DNA of 64,000 nt from CAZAFL01 sp964484465 (GCA_964484465.1 CAZAFL010000001.1:1-64000), one strand, 5' to 3'. Numbered from the stretch's first letter, positions 9,249 to 19,200 are shown. Program-made: numbers and translations. The notes: a model not told the origin generated them from the sequence alone.

Positions 9249-10301
9249 ATGAAACGTATCCTCATTGTTAGAACAGACCGGATTGGCGATGTGGTCATGG
9301 TGACGCCGATGGTGAGAGAGCTTCGAAAACGATACCCGGATGCGTTTATCGCAACATTGACACAGCCGTACACGAAAGACATTTTTCTTCACAACCCGCA
9401 TGTAAATGTCTGTTTAACCGACGACCTTCGGAAGGAAACATTCTGGAACGTTGTGCATGAACTGCGTTCATATAAGTTTTCGGACGGACTGTTGGTCTTG
9501 CCGACGGAACGGGCGACCTACCAGATGTTTCTCGCGGGCATCTGGAATCGGGTTTCGGTTGGCCATCGATTGTATGCTATCCTCACCTTCATGAAGGGAA
9601 TTTCAAGAAATAATTACATCCCGCTGCGTCATGAGGCTGATTACTGTATGGACTTAGCACGGAGCATAGGTGTTGTAACGGATCGCATTGCTCCTGAAAT
9701 ATTCGTCTCTGAAGATGAACAAAAACAGGCAAGAATGCAGTTGCTGGATATGGGAATGTCCTCCGGCGACACAGCGATTTATGTCCATACTGGTACACGG
9801 GGTTCGTCGCCAAATTGGAGTGAAGGGAAGTACATCCCCCTCATCAGGAAACTCCTGGAAGAATTCGATGACCCTTCGGTGAAACTCGTCCTGACTGCAA
9901 GAGAGATGAGTCCGGAGTTTCTTCAACAGGTGAAATCTCTGGACGCTCATCGTATCATTGATATCTCTTCCATGATTGTTAGTGTAAGAGACTTTATTAA
10001 AATGCTTTCTGTGGCCGATCTCCTCATCTCTCCCTCAACTGGTCCGGCTCATATTGCCGATGCCCTGAATATACAGTCGGTTGTTATTCACTGTCACCGG
10101 AGGATGAGTTGCATAAAATATTGGGGTATTCTCAATCAGCGTTCAGTGAATCTTGAAGTTTCTGATACTGACTGCATGCGCTTTTGCAGCGCTGATCAAC
10201 AAATCTGCGGGATTGACGAAGGTATTGGGGTTGATGAGGTTGTCGAAAGTGCAAAACAATTGCTTGTGCCGCAGATGGAAATCAAACAATCTAAAGCATG
10301 A
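9249..10301 (+). CDS. glycosyltransferase family 9 (heptosyltransferase-like)
   Basis: A 350-residue GT-B enzyme of the ADP-heptose:LPS heptosyltransferase family. The N terminus MKRILIVRTDRIGDVVMVTPM is the family signature, and the C-terminal donor domain has YVHTGTRGSSPNWS and the D-LLISPSTGPAHIADAL segment typical of GT9. It acts at the cytosolic face of the inner membrane on a lipid-linked saccharide. It is the first of three genes (GT9, GT9, DegT aminotransferase) separated by 3 bases and then a 4-base overlap, so this is a small surface-polysaccharide operon. The actual sugar cannot be read. Confidence 0.9.
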   Translation: MKRILIVRTDRIGDVVMVTPMVRELRKRYPDAFIATLTQPYTKDIFLHNPHVNVCLTDDLRKETFWNVVHELRSYKFSDGLLVLPTERATYQMFLAGIWNRVSVGHRLYAILTFMKGISRNNYIPLRHEADYCMDLARSIGVVTDRIAPEIFVSEDEQKQARMQLLDMGMSSGDTAIYVHTGTRGSSPNWSEGKYIPLIRKLLEEFDDPSVKLVLTAREMSPEFLQQVKSLDAHRIIDISSMIVSVRDFIKMLSVADLLISPSTGPAHIADALNIQSVVIHCHRRMSCIKYWGILNQRSVNLEVSDTDCMRFCSADQQICGIDEGIGVDEVVESAKQLLVPQMEIKQSKA

Positions 10302-10304
10302 ACT

Positions 10305-11492
10305 ATGGATGTGAGCTCATTACTCATACCGAGATGCAAGAATTTTTCAGGGTACAAACCTTGCTTCTCATATCAAAATTGCCTGGAGAATGGCTGTCAG
10401 CAGGATATCCCCGAGCATCGCATGGGGGTCAAAATTCTCATTATATCGCTTGATGCGATGGGGAATGTTCTCGACAATACGGCGCTTCTTCCTGCGATCA
10501 AGCGGAAATTTCCGGTGAGCACGGTCTTCTGGATAACGCTGGATAACGCAGAAAAGATTTTGCTGAACAACCGGTACATCGACCGGGTGTTTGTCTGGAG
10601 CGATGAGCACCGGATGATTCTCAGGGGAATGAAGTTCGATGTGCTGATGAATGCCGACAAAACCGATTACGCATGCGCATTTGCCAATGAGCTGAAGGCA
10701 ACAACAAAACTCGGGTTTTTATTGAATGAGGATGGGAAAATTATTCCGGCGAACGAGGGAGCAATGTATAACTATCGCATGGGAAATGATGACGAATTAA
10801 AATTCAGAAAAAACCAGCGGACCGCGCTGGATATCATGCACGAAACATTCGGGCTCGAAAACCGCCGGGATGAATATACATTCGCACTAACAGACGATGA
10901 GCTACGATTCGTTGGAGAATACAAGTCACAAGTGAGCTTTGACCCCGGGAAAACCTATGTCGGGTTTAACACGGGCTGTGCGAATTTGTTTCCCAATAAA
11001 AAAATGACAATCGAACAGCATGTGAAGCTCATCAATGCGATGGCACATGATGAACGACTTGTCCCCGTTCTTCTCGGCGGGAGGGAAGACACGGAGAGAA
11101 ACAATCAGATCTTTTCCCTGCTCGGCCCGACGGTTCAGAAAAATGTAATCGCTACCCCGACAACCATGGGGTTACGTAAAGGCGCGTGTTTTGTTGATAC
11201 CTGCGATGTCGTTATCACCGGTGACAGCTTCGGCATGCACCTCGCCATCGCATTAAAAAAATATGTTATTGCCTGGTTTGGGCTTTCGTGCTGGAGTGAA
11301 ATAGAATTGTTCGATAGGGGAGAGAAACTTATCCCCCATGGATTGGAATGCGCGCCCTGCTGGAAAAAAGTCTGCCCGTACCATCTTGAATGCATCGATA
11401 TGATCGACCTGGACAGAATTACCACACTCGTGAAGAAGTTTGCAGAAACAAAGCGCTCCACGATGAAGTCACCATCTACAGTTACGTCGTGA
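10305..11492 (+). CDS. GT9-family glycosyltransferase with N-terminal Cys cluster
   Basis: A 395-residue protein. Residues 42 onward have the GT9 form: VKILIISLDAMGNVLDNTALLPAIK, then a C-terminal half with GFNTGCANLFPNKKM and DVVITGDSFGMHLAIAL. Ahead of this is an extension with four cysteines (C11, C20, C26, C31) in a CKNFSGYKPC context. A second cluster, CAPCWKKVCPYHLEC, lies near the C terminus. These could bind a metal or an iron-sulfur cluster, which is an inference. It starts 3 bases after the previous GT9 gene, and its TGA overlaps the GTG start of the aminotransferase, so the product should join the same glycan pathway. Confidence 0.82.
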   Translation: MDVSSLLIPRCKNFSGYKPCFSYQNCLENGCQQDIPEHRMGVKILIISLDAMGNVLDNTALLPAIKRKFPVSTVFWITLDNAEKILLNNRYIDRVFVWSDEHRMILRGMKFDVLMNADKTDYACAFANELKATTKLGFLLNEDGKIIPANEGAMYNYRMGNDDELKFRKNQRTALDIMHETFGLENRRDEYTFALTDDELRFVGEYKSQVSFDPGKTYVGFNTGCANLFPNKKMTIEQHVKLINAMAHDERLVPVLLGGREDTERNNQIFSLLGPTVQKNVIATPTTMGLRKGACFVDTCDVVITGDSFGMHLAIALKKYVIAWFGLSCWSEIELFDRGEKLIPHGLECAPCWKKVCPYHLECIDMIDLDRITTLVKKFAETKRSTMKSPSTVTS

Positions 11493-12589
11493 ACTATACG
11501 ATACCGGTGTACCAGCCATCCCTCGACGGGAATGAAAAGAAATACGTTAACGAATGCCTGGATTCATCCTGGATTTCCTCAAAAGGAAAATTCATTAAAC
11601 TCTTTGAGAATGAATTCACAAAATATACCGGAGCAAAAAATGCGGTTTCGGTGAGCAATGGTACTGTTGCATTGCACCTATCTCTCGTCACGCTTGGTGT
11701 CGGACAGGGAGACGAAGTCATCGTTCCGTCCTTTACCTATATTGCATCTGTAAGCACGATTGTTCACGCAGGTGCGACGCCGGTGTTTGTGGATTCTCTC
11801 CGTGACACATGGCAGATGGACCCTGCAGATGTCAGAAAAAAAATCACCCCGAGAACAAAAGCAATCATGGTTGTTCACCTCTACGGCCATCCCTGCGAGA
11901 TGGATTCATTGGCGGCCATTGCGAAGGAGCATAAGCTTTTCATGGTGGAAGATTGCGCGGAAGCGTTCGGTTCACGGTATCATGGGAAACATGTCGGGAC
12001 ATTTGGCGACGTGGCAACATTCAGTTTCTACGGCAACAAAACTGTGACGACCGGCGAGGGAGGGATGGTTGTCACAAACGATGACCGGTTATATGAGCGT
12101 TGTTATCACCTTCGGATGCACGGTCTCGCAAAGGAAAGAGAATACTGGCACGACACGTTGGGGTATAATTATCGTATGACGAATATTTGTGCCGCAATCG
12201 GTCTTGCTCAACTGGAGCGTGCGCAGGAGAAACTCGACAGGAAGCGGAAAATTGTAGGATGGTACAACGAAGGACTGAAGGGTTTGCCTGTTGAGCCTCA
12301 CCAGGAGGCTGGGGATGTTTTTCATTCTTACTGGATGTATTCGATCATGGCTCAAAGCAAGGAAATTCGGGATGCATTGCGAAAACATCTTTCCAGCGCG
12401 GGCATCGAGACGCGCCCAATATTTTTCCCCGTACACACTATGCCAATGTTTGCGCATCTGAGGGTAAAACTTCCGGTTGCAGAGGATTTAGGAGTGAGAG
12501 GAATAAACCTGCCCAGCTGGCCTGAGTTAACGAAGGACAAGGTTGAAATGGTCTGCGCTGAAATTGGATCATTCTTTTCTCATCTGTAG
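11489..12589 (+). CDS. DegT/DnrJ/EryC1/StrS-family PLP aminotransferase
   Basis: A 366-residue sugar aminotransferase. Fold-type I features are clear: NAVSVSNGTVALHLSL near the N terminus, VVHLYGHPCEMD, EDCAEAFGSRY, and the PLP lysine K184 in FSFYGNKTVTTGEGG. The order resembles perosamine or related 4-keto-6-deoxysugar aminotransferases, which transfer an amino group from glutamate to a nucleotide sugar. The start is GTG at 11489, sharing four bases (GTGA) with the stop of the GT9 gene. A longer in-frame reading from ATG 11390 would overlap that gene by 100 bases and adds unrelated residues. Confidence 0.9.
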   Translation: MNYTIPVYQPSLDGNEKKYVNECLDSSWISSKGKFIKLFENEFTKYTGAKNAVSVSNGTVALHLSLVTLGVGQGDEVIVPSFTYIASVSTIVHAGATPVFVDSLRDTWQMDPADVRKKITPRTKAIMVVHLYGHPCEMDSLAAIAKEHKLFMVEDCAEAFGSRYHGKHVGTFGDVATFSFYGNKTVTTGEGGMVVTNDDRLYERCYHLRMHGLAKEREYWHDTLGYNYRMTNICAAIGLAQLERAQEKLDRKRKIVGWYNEGLKGLPVEPHQEAGDVFHSYWMYSIMAQSKEIRDALRKHLSSAGIETRPIFFPVHTMPMFAHLRVKLPVAEDLGVRGINLPSWPELTKDKVEMVCAEIGSFFSHL

Positions 12590-12607
12590 ACCGTGTTAAA
12601 ATGAAAA

Positions 12608-12643
12608 ACGGCGTTCCCGTACTGTGTTGTATAGAAACGCCGT
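12608..12643 (-). terminator. hairpin terminator between convergent genes
   Basis: ACGGCGTT at 12608-12615 pairs perfectly with AACGCCGT at 12636-12643. On the minus strand it is followed by TTTTCATTTT, so it mainly terminates the membrane-protein gene at 12663-13088. It may also slow transcription from the aminotransferase operon. Confidence 0.65.
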
Positions 12644-12662
12644 GGCATATTCTTGCAAGTTA

Positions 12663-13088
12663 TCACATCGCCGGAGCCATACCGGACTTTTTTCCAACTA
12701 CCGCGGCAAGAACAACACCGAGGATGATGTACTGAATGGTACCATAGATAAACCACTGCAGTGCAAGTGAGTACGGCATCGGGTATGAGGCGTAAGAGTT
12801 GTATGCCATCGGAGTCGCCATCAGGAGGCCGACGTATAATCCGTAACGCGCGCCTTCGGCAATGCCTTTTCCTTCGTAACCTTTAATATAAATGAGTGTG
12901 AAGAAAAATGATACAATGGCACCGGTTACAAAGTAAATCCACATTGTCCCGTCTGATTCGGGGCGCATCATTTTCATCACCGCTTCCGAATGATAGATGC
13001 CGTTCAACAAACCCATATGGATGATCATCATCGTAATGACCATCGCTACATATACCGCGATAAAACCCATCCATAATTTTTTACTCAT
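12663..13088 (-). CDS. small integral membrane protein, unknown function
   Basis: A 141-residue protein with four hydrophobic helices (about 5-28, 48-67, 78-98 and 108-132). Between helices 1 and 2 is a polar stretch, MRPESDGTMW; a GEGARYGLYVGLL-like turn (here AEGARYGLYVGLL) follows helix 2. A good ribosome site, GGAGGG, lies four bases before the ATG. I do not recognise a characterised family. Its C terminus is short and Gly/Met-rich. It stands alone on the minus strand with a hairpin terminator behind it. Confidence 0.75.
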   Translation of the reverse strand: MSKKLWMGFIAVYVAMVITMMIIHMGLLNGIYHSEAVMKMMRPESDGTMWIYFVTGAIVSFFFTLIYIKGYEGKGIAEGARYGLYVGLLMATPMAYNSYASYPMPYSLALQWFIYGTIQYIILGVVLAAVVGKKSGMAPAM

Positions 13089-13175
13089 ATTCCCTCCAAA
13101 GGAAATGGCGAAAATAGTGAATTAGGTTCAAATCGGCACTATGCTACGAAAGAACTTGGTGAAAGTCAAGTAGGA

Positions 13176-13961
13176 TTATGAAGAGGAATACTGTGCGGGT
13201 CTTCTACCGCTGAATATATCGTTGAATTCGTTTATTTTCTTGTTTGACGCCTGCTCGAGGTCGACTTCAACGACACGTATTTCTGATTGTACCTCATCAA
13301 GGCGTGTGAGAATTTCACCGCGGGGTGTAACGACTTCACTCTTTCCGATATACTTCAACCGGATGCCTCCTCGGTCTTCTGAGCCCACACGATTCGCGGT
13401 TGCGGCAAATACCCGGTTCTCCAAACACCGGGTCACCATTGCATCGGGGCAATAAGGCATTACAAGGTTTGAGGGGTGCGCAATCAACTGAGCCCCTTGT
13501 AACGCAAGCGACCTTGCGCTTTCAGGATACAGCCAATCAAAACAAATCATCATTCCAACTTTTCCAAAGGGTAATTCAAAAACGGGGAAGCCCAAATTGC
13601 CGGGTGAAAAGAGTAAAGTCTCTCTATAATAGAGATGAACTTTTCGATACACGCCAAGAAGTCCCTGCGCTCCGACCAGAGAAGATGAGTTGTATATAGC
13701 ATCCGACTTTTCTGCGAAGCCGTAGGCGACATAGCAGGATTTTTTTCTCGCAAATGCGGCAATGGCCTGATATGTTGAGCCGGAGCTATCCTCTGCCAAT
13801 CTTCTCACTTCCTTACTGTCGATGAAGTTGTAGCCGGTATTGAAAAGCTCGGGGAGGATGTATAAATCGGCTGCGGCGCTTTCCATCATCTCCAATGCTT
13901 TATTCACGTTGGATGTGATGTTTCCGAACTCCGGATTGGTTTGTACTACTGCAATTTTCAT
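13176..13961 (-). CDS. carbon-nitrogen hydrolase (nitrilase superfamily)
   Basis: A 261-residue cytosolic amidase-type enzyme. The catalytic triad of the superfamily is in place: E38 in ILPELFNTGY, K107 in YRKVHLYYRE, and C140 in MMICFDWLYPE. The length and the CFDWLYPE nucleophile elbow fit the omega-amidase / predicted amidohydrolase branch, but the amide substrate cannot be told. A second, more divergent nitrilase-family gene lies 650 bases away beyond cspA on the same strand. Confidence 0.88.
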   Translation of the reverse strand: MKIAVVQTNPEFGNITSNVNKALEMMESAAADLYILPELFNTGYNFIDSKEVRRLAEDSSGSTYQAIAAFARKKSCYVAYGFAEKSDAIYNSSSLVGAQGLLGVYRKVHLYYRETLLFSPGNLGFPVFELPFGKVGMMICFDWLYPESARSLALQGAQLIAHPSNLVMPYCPDAMVTRCLENRVFAATANRVGSEDRGGIRLKYIGKSEVVTPRGEILTRLDEVQSEIRVVEVDLEQASNKKINEFNDIFSGRRPAQYSSS

Positions 13962-14269
13962 ACGTTTTTCTCATTCTAAAATAGTATAATTCGAAGGCAG
14001 ATACAATCACCAAAAATATCTCTTGCTATTGATAGAAAATTTGTCTATATTGATACCGCAATCAACAGTACACCGTTGTTTCGCTTTTAAGATCGTGCTG
14101 ATGTATCGTTTGAACCTTTAGATTGGTTAGCGTCGCCAGCAGTCATAATCGCAGTAAATGGTGCAGTTTTGAAAGCCATTTAATGCGATTTCTTGTTTTA
14201 AGAGCACACTGGCGTACCTCACGTCCCGGAGATTGGGACATTTAACCAATTCACGAAAGGATTTGTTCC
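13962..14269 (+). promoter_or_regulatory. intergenic region with promoter and long structured leader of the cold-shock gene
   Basis: This 308-base stretch has no gene. TTGCTA (14023-14028), a 17-base spacer and TATATT (14046-14051) form a promoter. This leaves a leader of about 210 bases. Within it ATTGGTTA (14122-14129) can pair with TAACCAAT (14243-14250), just before the AAAGG ribosome site at 14256-14260. GTCCC/GGGAC (14223-14239) forms a local hairpin. Two loosely similar segments containing TTTTAAGA occur near 14095 and 14197. A long foldable leader is the known setting for temperature control of cspA-type mRNAs. The extent of folding is an inference. Confidence 0.55.
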
Positions 14270-14470
14270 ATGGAAAAAGGAACAGTCAAATGGTTCAACG
14301 GAGCCAAAGGTTACGGCTTCATTTCACGAAACGGGGGCGAAGATGTATTCGTCCACTTCAAAGCCATTACCGGCACAGGATATAAAAACCTGAACGAAGG
14401 CGACACCGTGGAATTTGAAGTCGAGCGCGGTCCCAAAGGACTTCAGGCTTCAAGCGTTTCAAAAGTCTAA
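14270..14470 (+). CDS. cold-shock protein (CspA family)
   Basis: A 66-residue single cold-shock domain. The RNA-binding motifs RNP1 (KGYGFISR) and RNP2 (DVFVHF) are both present, with the usual start KGTVKWFNGAKGYGF. It binds single-stranded RNA and DNA and melts mRNA structure at low temperature or during growth changes. It is monocistronic, between its own promoter with long leader and a clean terminator. It is a lone plus-strand gene inside a minus-strand block. Confidence 0.95.
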   Translation: MEKGTVKWFNGAKGYGFISRNGGEDVFVHFKAITGTGYKNLNEGDTVEFEVERGPKGLQASSVSKV

Positions 14471-14490
14471 TACACTTCTGAACGAACCAG

Positions 14491-14526
14491 ATCCCGTTCT
14501 CTCAATGAGGGAACGGGATTTTTTAT
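14491..14526 (+). terminator. Rho-independent terminator after the cold-shock gene
   Basis: ATCCCGTTC and GAACGGGAT form a perfect 9-base-pair stem, followed by TTTTTT. Confidence 0.9.
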
Positions 14527-14562
14527 TTGAGTGGGAGGGTTAGTCTAGACTTTGTTTGTCAG

Positions 14563-14595
14563 ATCCCGATGTCCGATTACATCGAACATCGGGAT
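14563..14595. repeat. REP-like palindrome
   Basis: ATCCCGATGT (14563-14572) pairs with ACATCGGGAT (14586-14595). Inside them, after one mismatch, CGAT pairs with ATCG around a TAC loop. No T run follows on either strand, so this is not a typical terminator. It lies between the convergent cold-shock and nitrilase genes. Confidence 0.6.
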
Positions 14596-14616
14596 GACCA
14601 TTGCCTCCAGCAGCGG

Positions 14617-15381
14617 TCATTTCCAGAAAAACCCCCGCATTCTTCTATCGGCACGAAAAGCATCAAGTTTTTCAAAATCAATATTGAAAATTGAAACACC
14701 CTCGTCAGTAATCGGCTGAAAAAATTTCTCCGGCTTTAATAATGTCGGGTCGGCGAAGCCGCCGACACCGCATGTACGGTATTTCGGGAGGGATGAATTT
14801 TCATGCCAATCACTGATGCCGACATATACGCCGAATTCGTACGCTCGGGTTATTGCAAGGTGGCGCCAGAGGCTTCGCGAATAATCCGCGGTTGGCTTTC
14901 TGCTGACGGAAAGGGAAGGAACAAGAATAACATCCGGCAATGCCTGTGCGCGAAAGACGATATCCGAAAACCAGAAATCCGCACAGATGAGAATGAGAAA
15001 ATTCTTTCCGTTGATGTTCATTTCCCCAAAGATCTCTCCGGGTGTAACGTATTGCTGTTCGTTAAAGTACGGACGCAGTTTTGAATAACTGCCAATTTCT
15101 TTTCCCGAAGCATCGACCACATTTCCGATATTGATTTGCTTTCCGTTGACCTGCCGATGATGCGAGCCGCCAACCACTGTGCAGTCAGCGGAAATGGCAA
15201 GACCTTTAATAAACTTCAAATATGTTTCTTTGTTATCATCTGACGTGAAGTGCTCTGGTAATAGGACAATGTCATCAGGGCGAATCAAGCTTTTCTTGCT
15301 AACAACAAGCGATTCTATTGCGGAGAGGTTGCGGTTGGTATCAAACGCCTGCAGGATGGGATGGATGAGGATCAGCTGCAT
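14617..15381 (-). CDS. nitrilase-superfamily hydrolase, divergent
   Basis: A 254-residue protein of the carbon-nitrogen hydrolase fold. The triad can be placed at E43 (VLLPEHFTS), K101 (YSKLRPY) and C133 (LILICADFWFSD). The nucleophile elbow ICADFW differs from the ICFDWLYPE of the neighbouring nitrilase, so they are not recent duplicates. No signal peptide is seen. The substrate is unknown. It follows the methyltransferase gene with about 80 bases between them, on the same strand. Confidence 0.75.
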   Translation of the reverse strand: MQLILIHPILQAFDTNRNLSAIESLVVSKKSLIRPDDIVLLPEHFTSDDNKETYLKFIKGLAISADCTVVGGSHHRQVNGKQINIGNVVDASGKEIGSYSKLRPYFNEQQYVTPGEIFGEMNINGKNFLILICADFWFSDIVFRAQALPDVILVPSLSVSRKPTADYSRSLWRHLAITRAYEFGVYVGISDWHENSSLPKYRTCGVGGFADPTLLKPEKFFQPITDEGVSIFNIDFEKLDAFRADRRMRGFFWK

Positions 15382-15464
15382 AAAAAATGTCTGTACTGTG
15401 ATTCTCCTGCTTTATATGATTACGGGGAAAGTAAGTATTCCTGAAAACTCTTCAATACTGTGGA

Positions 15465-16295
15465 TCATGGTTTTTGGGGTATGCGCGCGCTGATGGAGGG
15501 AATGAGCCACGCAGAATATCCCTTCTCGCTGCGCGTACAATCAATGATGTCATTAAACCTGTTGCGTACATCTTCAAGCGCGTGGCCGGTGTTTTTGCTG
15601 ACCCATTCTACATATCCGTCACGCCAATGCGTATAGATATCCGCCAGCAGATTTCTATCCACCCGGAGCGTGTCGATGCAAAGATAATTCATAGCTATGT
15701 CTGCGCAATGAAAGTCATGTAATACAGCGGGCATTGTGCGTCCCTGGCGCAGATTCGAACCGGCGTTCGCTGCGGATTTCCACGCATAATCACGCCAGAA
15801 TTCATCCGTATCATATCGTGTCGGATACAGAAACATCATACCATAGTCTTCCGCCAGAAAATATACCCATCCCCCAGGCTTGACCACCCGGATCATTTCC
15901 TGGATAACACGATTTGGTTCAGGAATAGCTTGAAGCATGTGGCGGCAAAGTGCAACATCAAATGAGCCATCAGGAAACTTCATTTCCATTGCGTTCCCTT
16001 GTTGAAACGAGAGTTCCGGATAATCTTCAGGGCTGAACCGTTCCCTCGCGCGGCGAAGATTGATTTCAGAGAGGTCGAATCCCATGACATGCTTCGGAGA
16101 GAATTCTTTGACGATACGTGAAGAAATTTCTCCTGTACCGCATCCCACATCAAGAACTTCGAGATCGGCGCGCGGGAAAACGCGTCGAAGCAACTGTTTC
16201 TCCTGAGGCCAGATGGCGCGTGCCTGCGCTTCGAGGTTCTTTACCATCGCCTCGTTTTCCATCTGCTCCCGCTGACCGTACGTGCTATCCGCCAT
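15465..16295 (-). CDS. class I SAM-dependent methyltransferase
   Basis: A 276-residue Rossmann-fold methyltransferase. Motif I is VLDVGCGTGEISSRI; VMGFDLSEINLRRAR is motif II. FDVALCRHMLQAIPEPNRVIQEMIRVVKPGGWVYF gives the later motifs. It resembles the UbiE/small-molecule methyltransferase group, though the acceptor is not readable. The start lies 4 bases after the stop of the large BNR-repeat gene, so the two are cotranscribed. The pairing has no obvious functional reason. Confidence 0.88.
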   Translation of the reverse strand: MADSTYGQREQMENEAMVKNLEAQARAIWPQEKQLLRRVFPRADLEVLDVGCGTGEISSRIVKEFSPKHVMGFDLSEINLRRARERFSPEDYPELSFQQGNAMEMKFPDGSFDVALCRHMLQAIPEPNRVIQEMIRVVKPGGWVYFLAEDYGMMFLYPTRYDTDEFWRDYAWKSAANAGSNLRQGRTMPAVLHDFHCADIAMNYLCIDTLRVDRNLLADIYTHWRDGYVEWVSKNTGHALEDVRNRFNDIIDCTRSEKGYSAWLIPSISARIPQKP

Positions 16296-16299
16296 CAGG

Positions 16300-19200
16300 T
16301 TACTTTTCAGCCGGTTTGATAATAACCGCGGGGATATCGAGATTCTTTACCACCATGTTGAACGCCTGTACATCATCTTCTATAGTATGTTTGTATTTCT
16401 TGAGCTGCATGTCTAATTTTCCGGCAAGCTCGTTGAAGACATCATACGCTTGTTTCGTCGGTCGCGTGTCGGCATCGGCAACAACGCCACTGATGCCGGC
16501 AATCTTATCGTTCAATTTGATCGGATAGTTAAGGGCATCCTGACCGCTTTTGATCTTAACCTGTATAATCTCCTCTTCGACCTTTTTTAATTGATCGTTA
16601 AGACGTTTTGCAGAATTTTTTACTGAGTCTTTAGAAGCATGTTTCTCGAGCCTCTTCACCAGATCGTCTGTCTGTTTTCGAATGTCACGAATAGTATTCA
16701 CAGCCTCATGAGCTTCCGAGACCTTATCACGGATTTTTATCAGAAAATCAAATTGTTCCTTGAACTCTTCCGGAGTTGTTGTAAGACGAGGGTCTTTCTT
16801 GATCTCAAACGATTGAGTCCAGCGCTTCCCTCCGTAACTAAGTCGTACCTGGTATTTTCCCGGGACCGCGATTGGACCCTCCGTCGAACCTGCCCACATT
16901 ATGGCCCCAGGAACCTTCTTTGCGTCCGGGTAATGCATATCCCAGACAAAACGATTCATGCCAGAGTCAGCGGGACATGTGGGGGTTTCTTCGTTTGATT
17001 GGGATTCACTCTCAGCAGGTTTCTCAGTCGGTTTTCCGATAAATGTTTTGATAAGGTTTTTCTGTTCATCAAGGAATTCAATTTTCAAAGAATCTTTGGG
17101 CTGAGGTTTGTACTTGAAATAATAATAGAGAACTACACCGTTCGGCGGATTCTTGCCGAGGGCAAGTCCCGGACGGTCAAATGAAAACCCACCCATACGA
17201 TAAGCGTCGTGCGGTTTGAATAAGTATATTGGTGATCGCGCTGCGTCAACTAACTGGTAAAGAGGTGAAAGGTCATCCAGTACCCAGAATGACCTCCCGT
17301 GAGTCGCGACGATTAAATCCTGCTCGCGTGCTTGAATCGCGATATCATGGATAGGTGTGACGGGGAGATTATTCTGCAACGGTTGCCAATGCTCGCCCGC
17401 ATCGAACGAAACATAGAGCCCGCGCTCGGTGCCGGCGTATACCATCCCTCTCTTGTTCGGGTCTTCACGCACCGCGTGTACAAATTCATTTGGCGGAATC
17501 CCGTCGACAATCTTCTTCCACGATTTCCCAAAGTCGGTTGTTTTAAAAATGTACGGTTTGAAATCGTCAAGCTTGTAACGGTTTGCTGCGAGGTAGGCAG
17601 TACTCTTGTCGAACGGCGACGCGTCGACGATGCTCATCATCGACCATTCTAGAATACCGGATGGCGTAGCGTTGTTCCATGTAGCTCCCCCGTCCTGTGT
17701 TACATGAAGCATGCCATCATCCGAACCAGCCCAAAGTATGTTTTTGTCCAGAGGTGATTCTGCAAAGGAGAAAATTGTACAATAATACTCCACGCTCGTG
17801 TTATCCTTGGTGATGGGGCCGCCGGAGGATTTCAACTTGCTCGTATCGTTCCGCGTGAGGTCGGGGCTGATAATGTCCCAGCTTTTTCCTTCGTTCGTTG
17901 TTTTGAAGACGACATTTGCTGCAACGTATAATGTGTGCGAATCGAATTTCGAAGTAATGATGGGATACGTCCATTGAAAGCGGTATTTCGCTCCTTCAGC
18001 TCCGCTTCCCATTGGATTATCAGGCCAGGGGGATATGTTTTCCTCCTGGTCGATGTGATGGTCATACCGTGTCAGGTAACCATCATAACTGCCGGCATAT
18101 ACAATCTCAGGGTCTGTCGTATTTGGCGTAACGTAGCCGCTTTCACCGCCTCCGACTGAAAACCAGTCCGGACGACTGATGCCAAAACCCGTCGTGCGGC
18201 TCGCTATTCTCACAGTACTGTTGTCCTGCTGTGCCCCATAAATGTTATACGGAAAAGCATTATCGAGAGTGACATGGTAAAACTGGGCGGTCGGAATATC
18301 TTCTTCAGTCCAGGTTTGCCCGCCGTTGTACGTGACGGTTGCACCACCATCGTTACCTTCAATCATGCACAGAGGGTTATTAGGATTGATCCATAAATCA
18401 TGATTATCACCGTGAGGAGGTGAAATATTTGAAAGGGTCCGTCCGCCGTCAGTGGATTTGTGAAATCCCACATTGAGAATATAAACGCAATCGGGATTTT
18501 TGGGGTCGGCAAAAACATGTGAGTAGTACCATGCTCGCTGCCGGATGCGACGGTCGTCGGTCATTTTGGTCCAGTTCTTTCCCCAATCATCAGAGCGGAA
18601 CAATCCACCTTCGTCAGATTCTATACTTGCCCACACTCGTCCGGGCTTTGCTGCAGAAACAGCGATGCCAATTTTTCCTTTAATACCTTTCGGTAAGCCC
18701 TCTTTATCGGTAATCTCTTTCCACGTATCGCCACCATCAGCTGATTTGTACAAACCGCTCCCCGGTCCGCCGCTCACGAGGCTCCATGGATTTCTGTAAG
18801 CTTCCCACAATGCTGCGTAGATGATTCGCGGGTTGTTCGGGTCGAGTTCGATGTCCACCGCGCCGGTCTTGTCGTTCTTGTATAAAATTTTTTCCCATGT
18901 TTTTCCTCCATCTTTCGAGCGATAGACTCCACGCTCAGCGTTGTTCCCAAACGTATGCCCCAGTGCAGCAACATACACAAGGTTTTCATCTTTCGGGTGT
19001 GTGCGGATCTTGCTGATTGTTTGTGCTTCTTTCAACCCAATAAATTTCCATGTTTTCCCGGCGTCTTCCGATTTATACACTCCCTCGCCGGGCATCGCAT
19101 TACCGCGGATGCATGCTTCTCCAGTTCCGGCATAGATCACATTCGGGTCTGCTTCAGCGACTTCAAGCGCACCGACGATGCCAAGCTTTAACTGACCGTC

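Noticed and set aside
15740..15770. GATTCGAACC string resembling a tRNA T loop
   Set aside because: It lies inside the methyltransferase coding frame with no cloverleaf around it; a similar string at 49895 is inside the epimerase gene.
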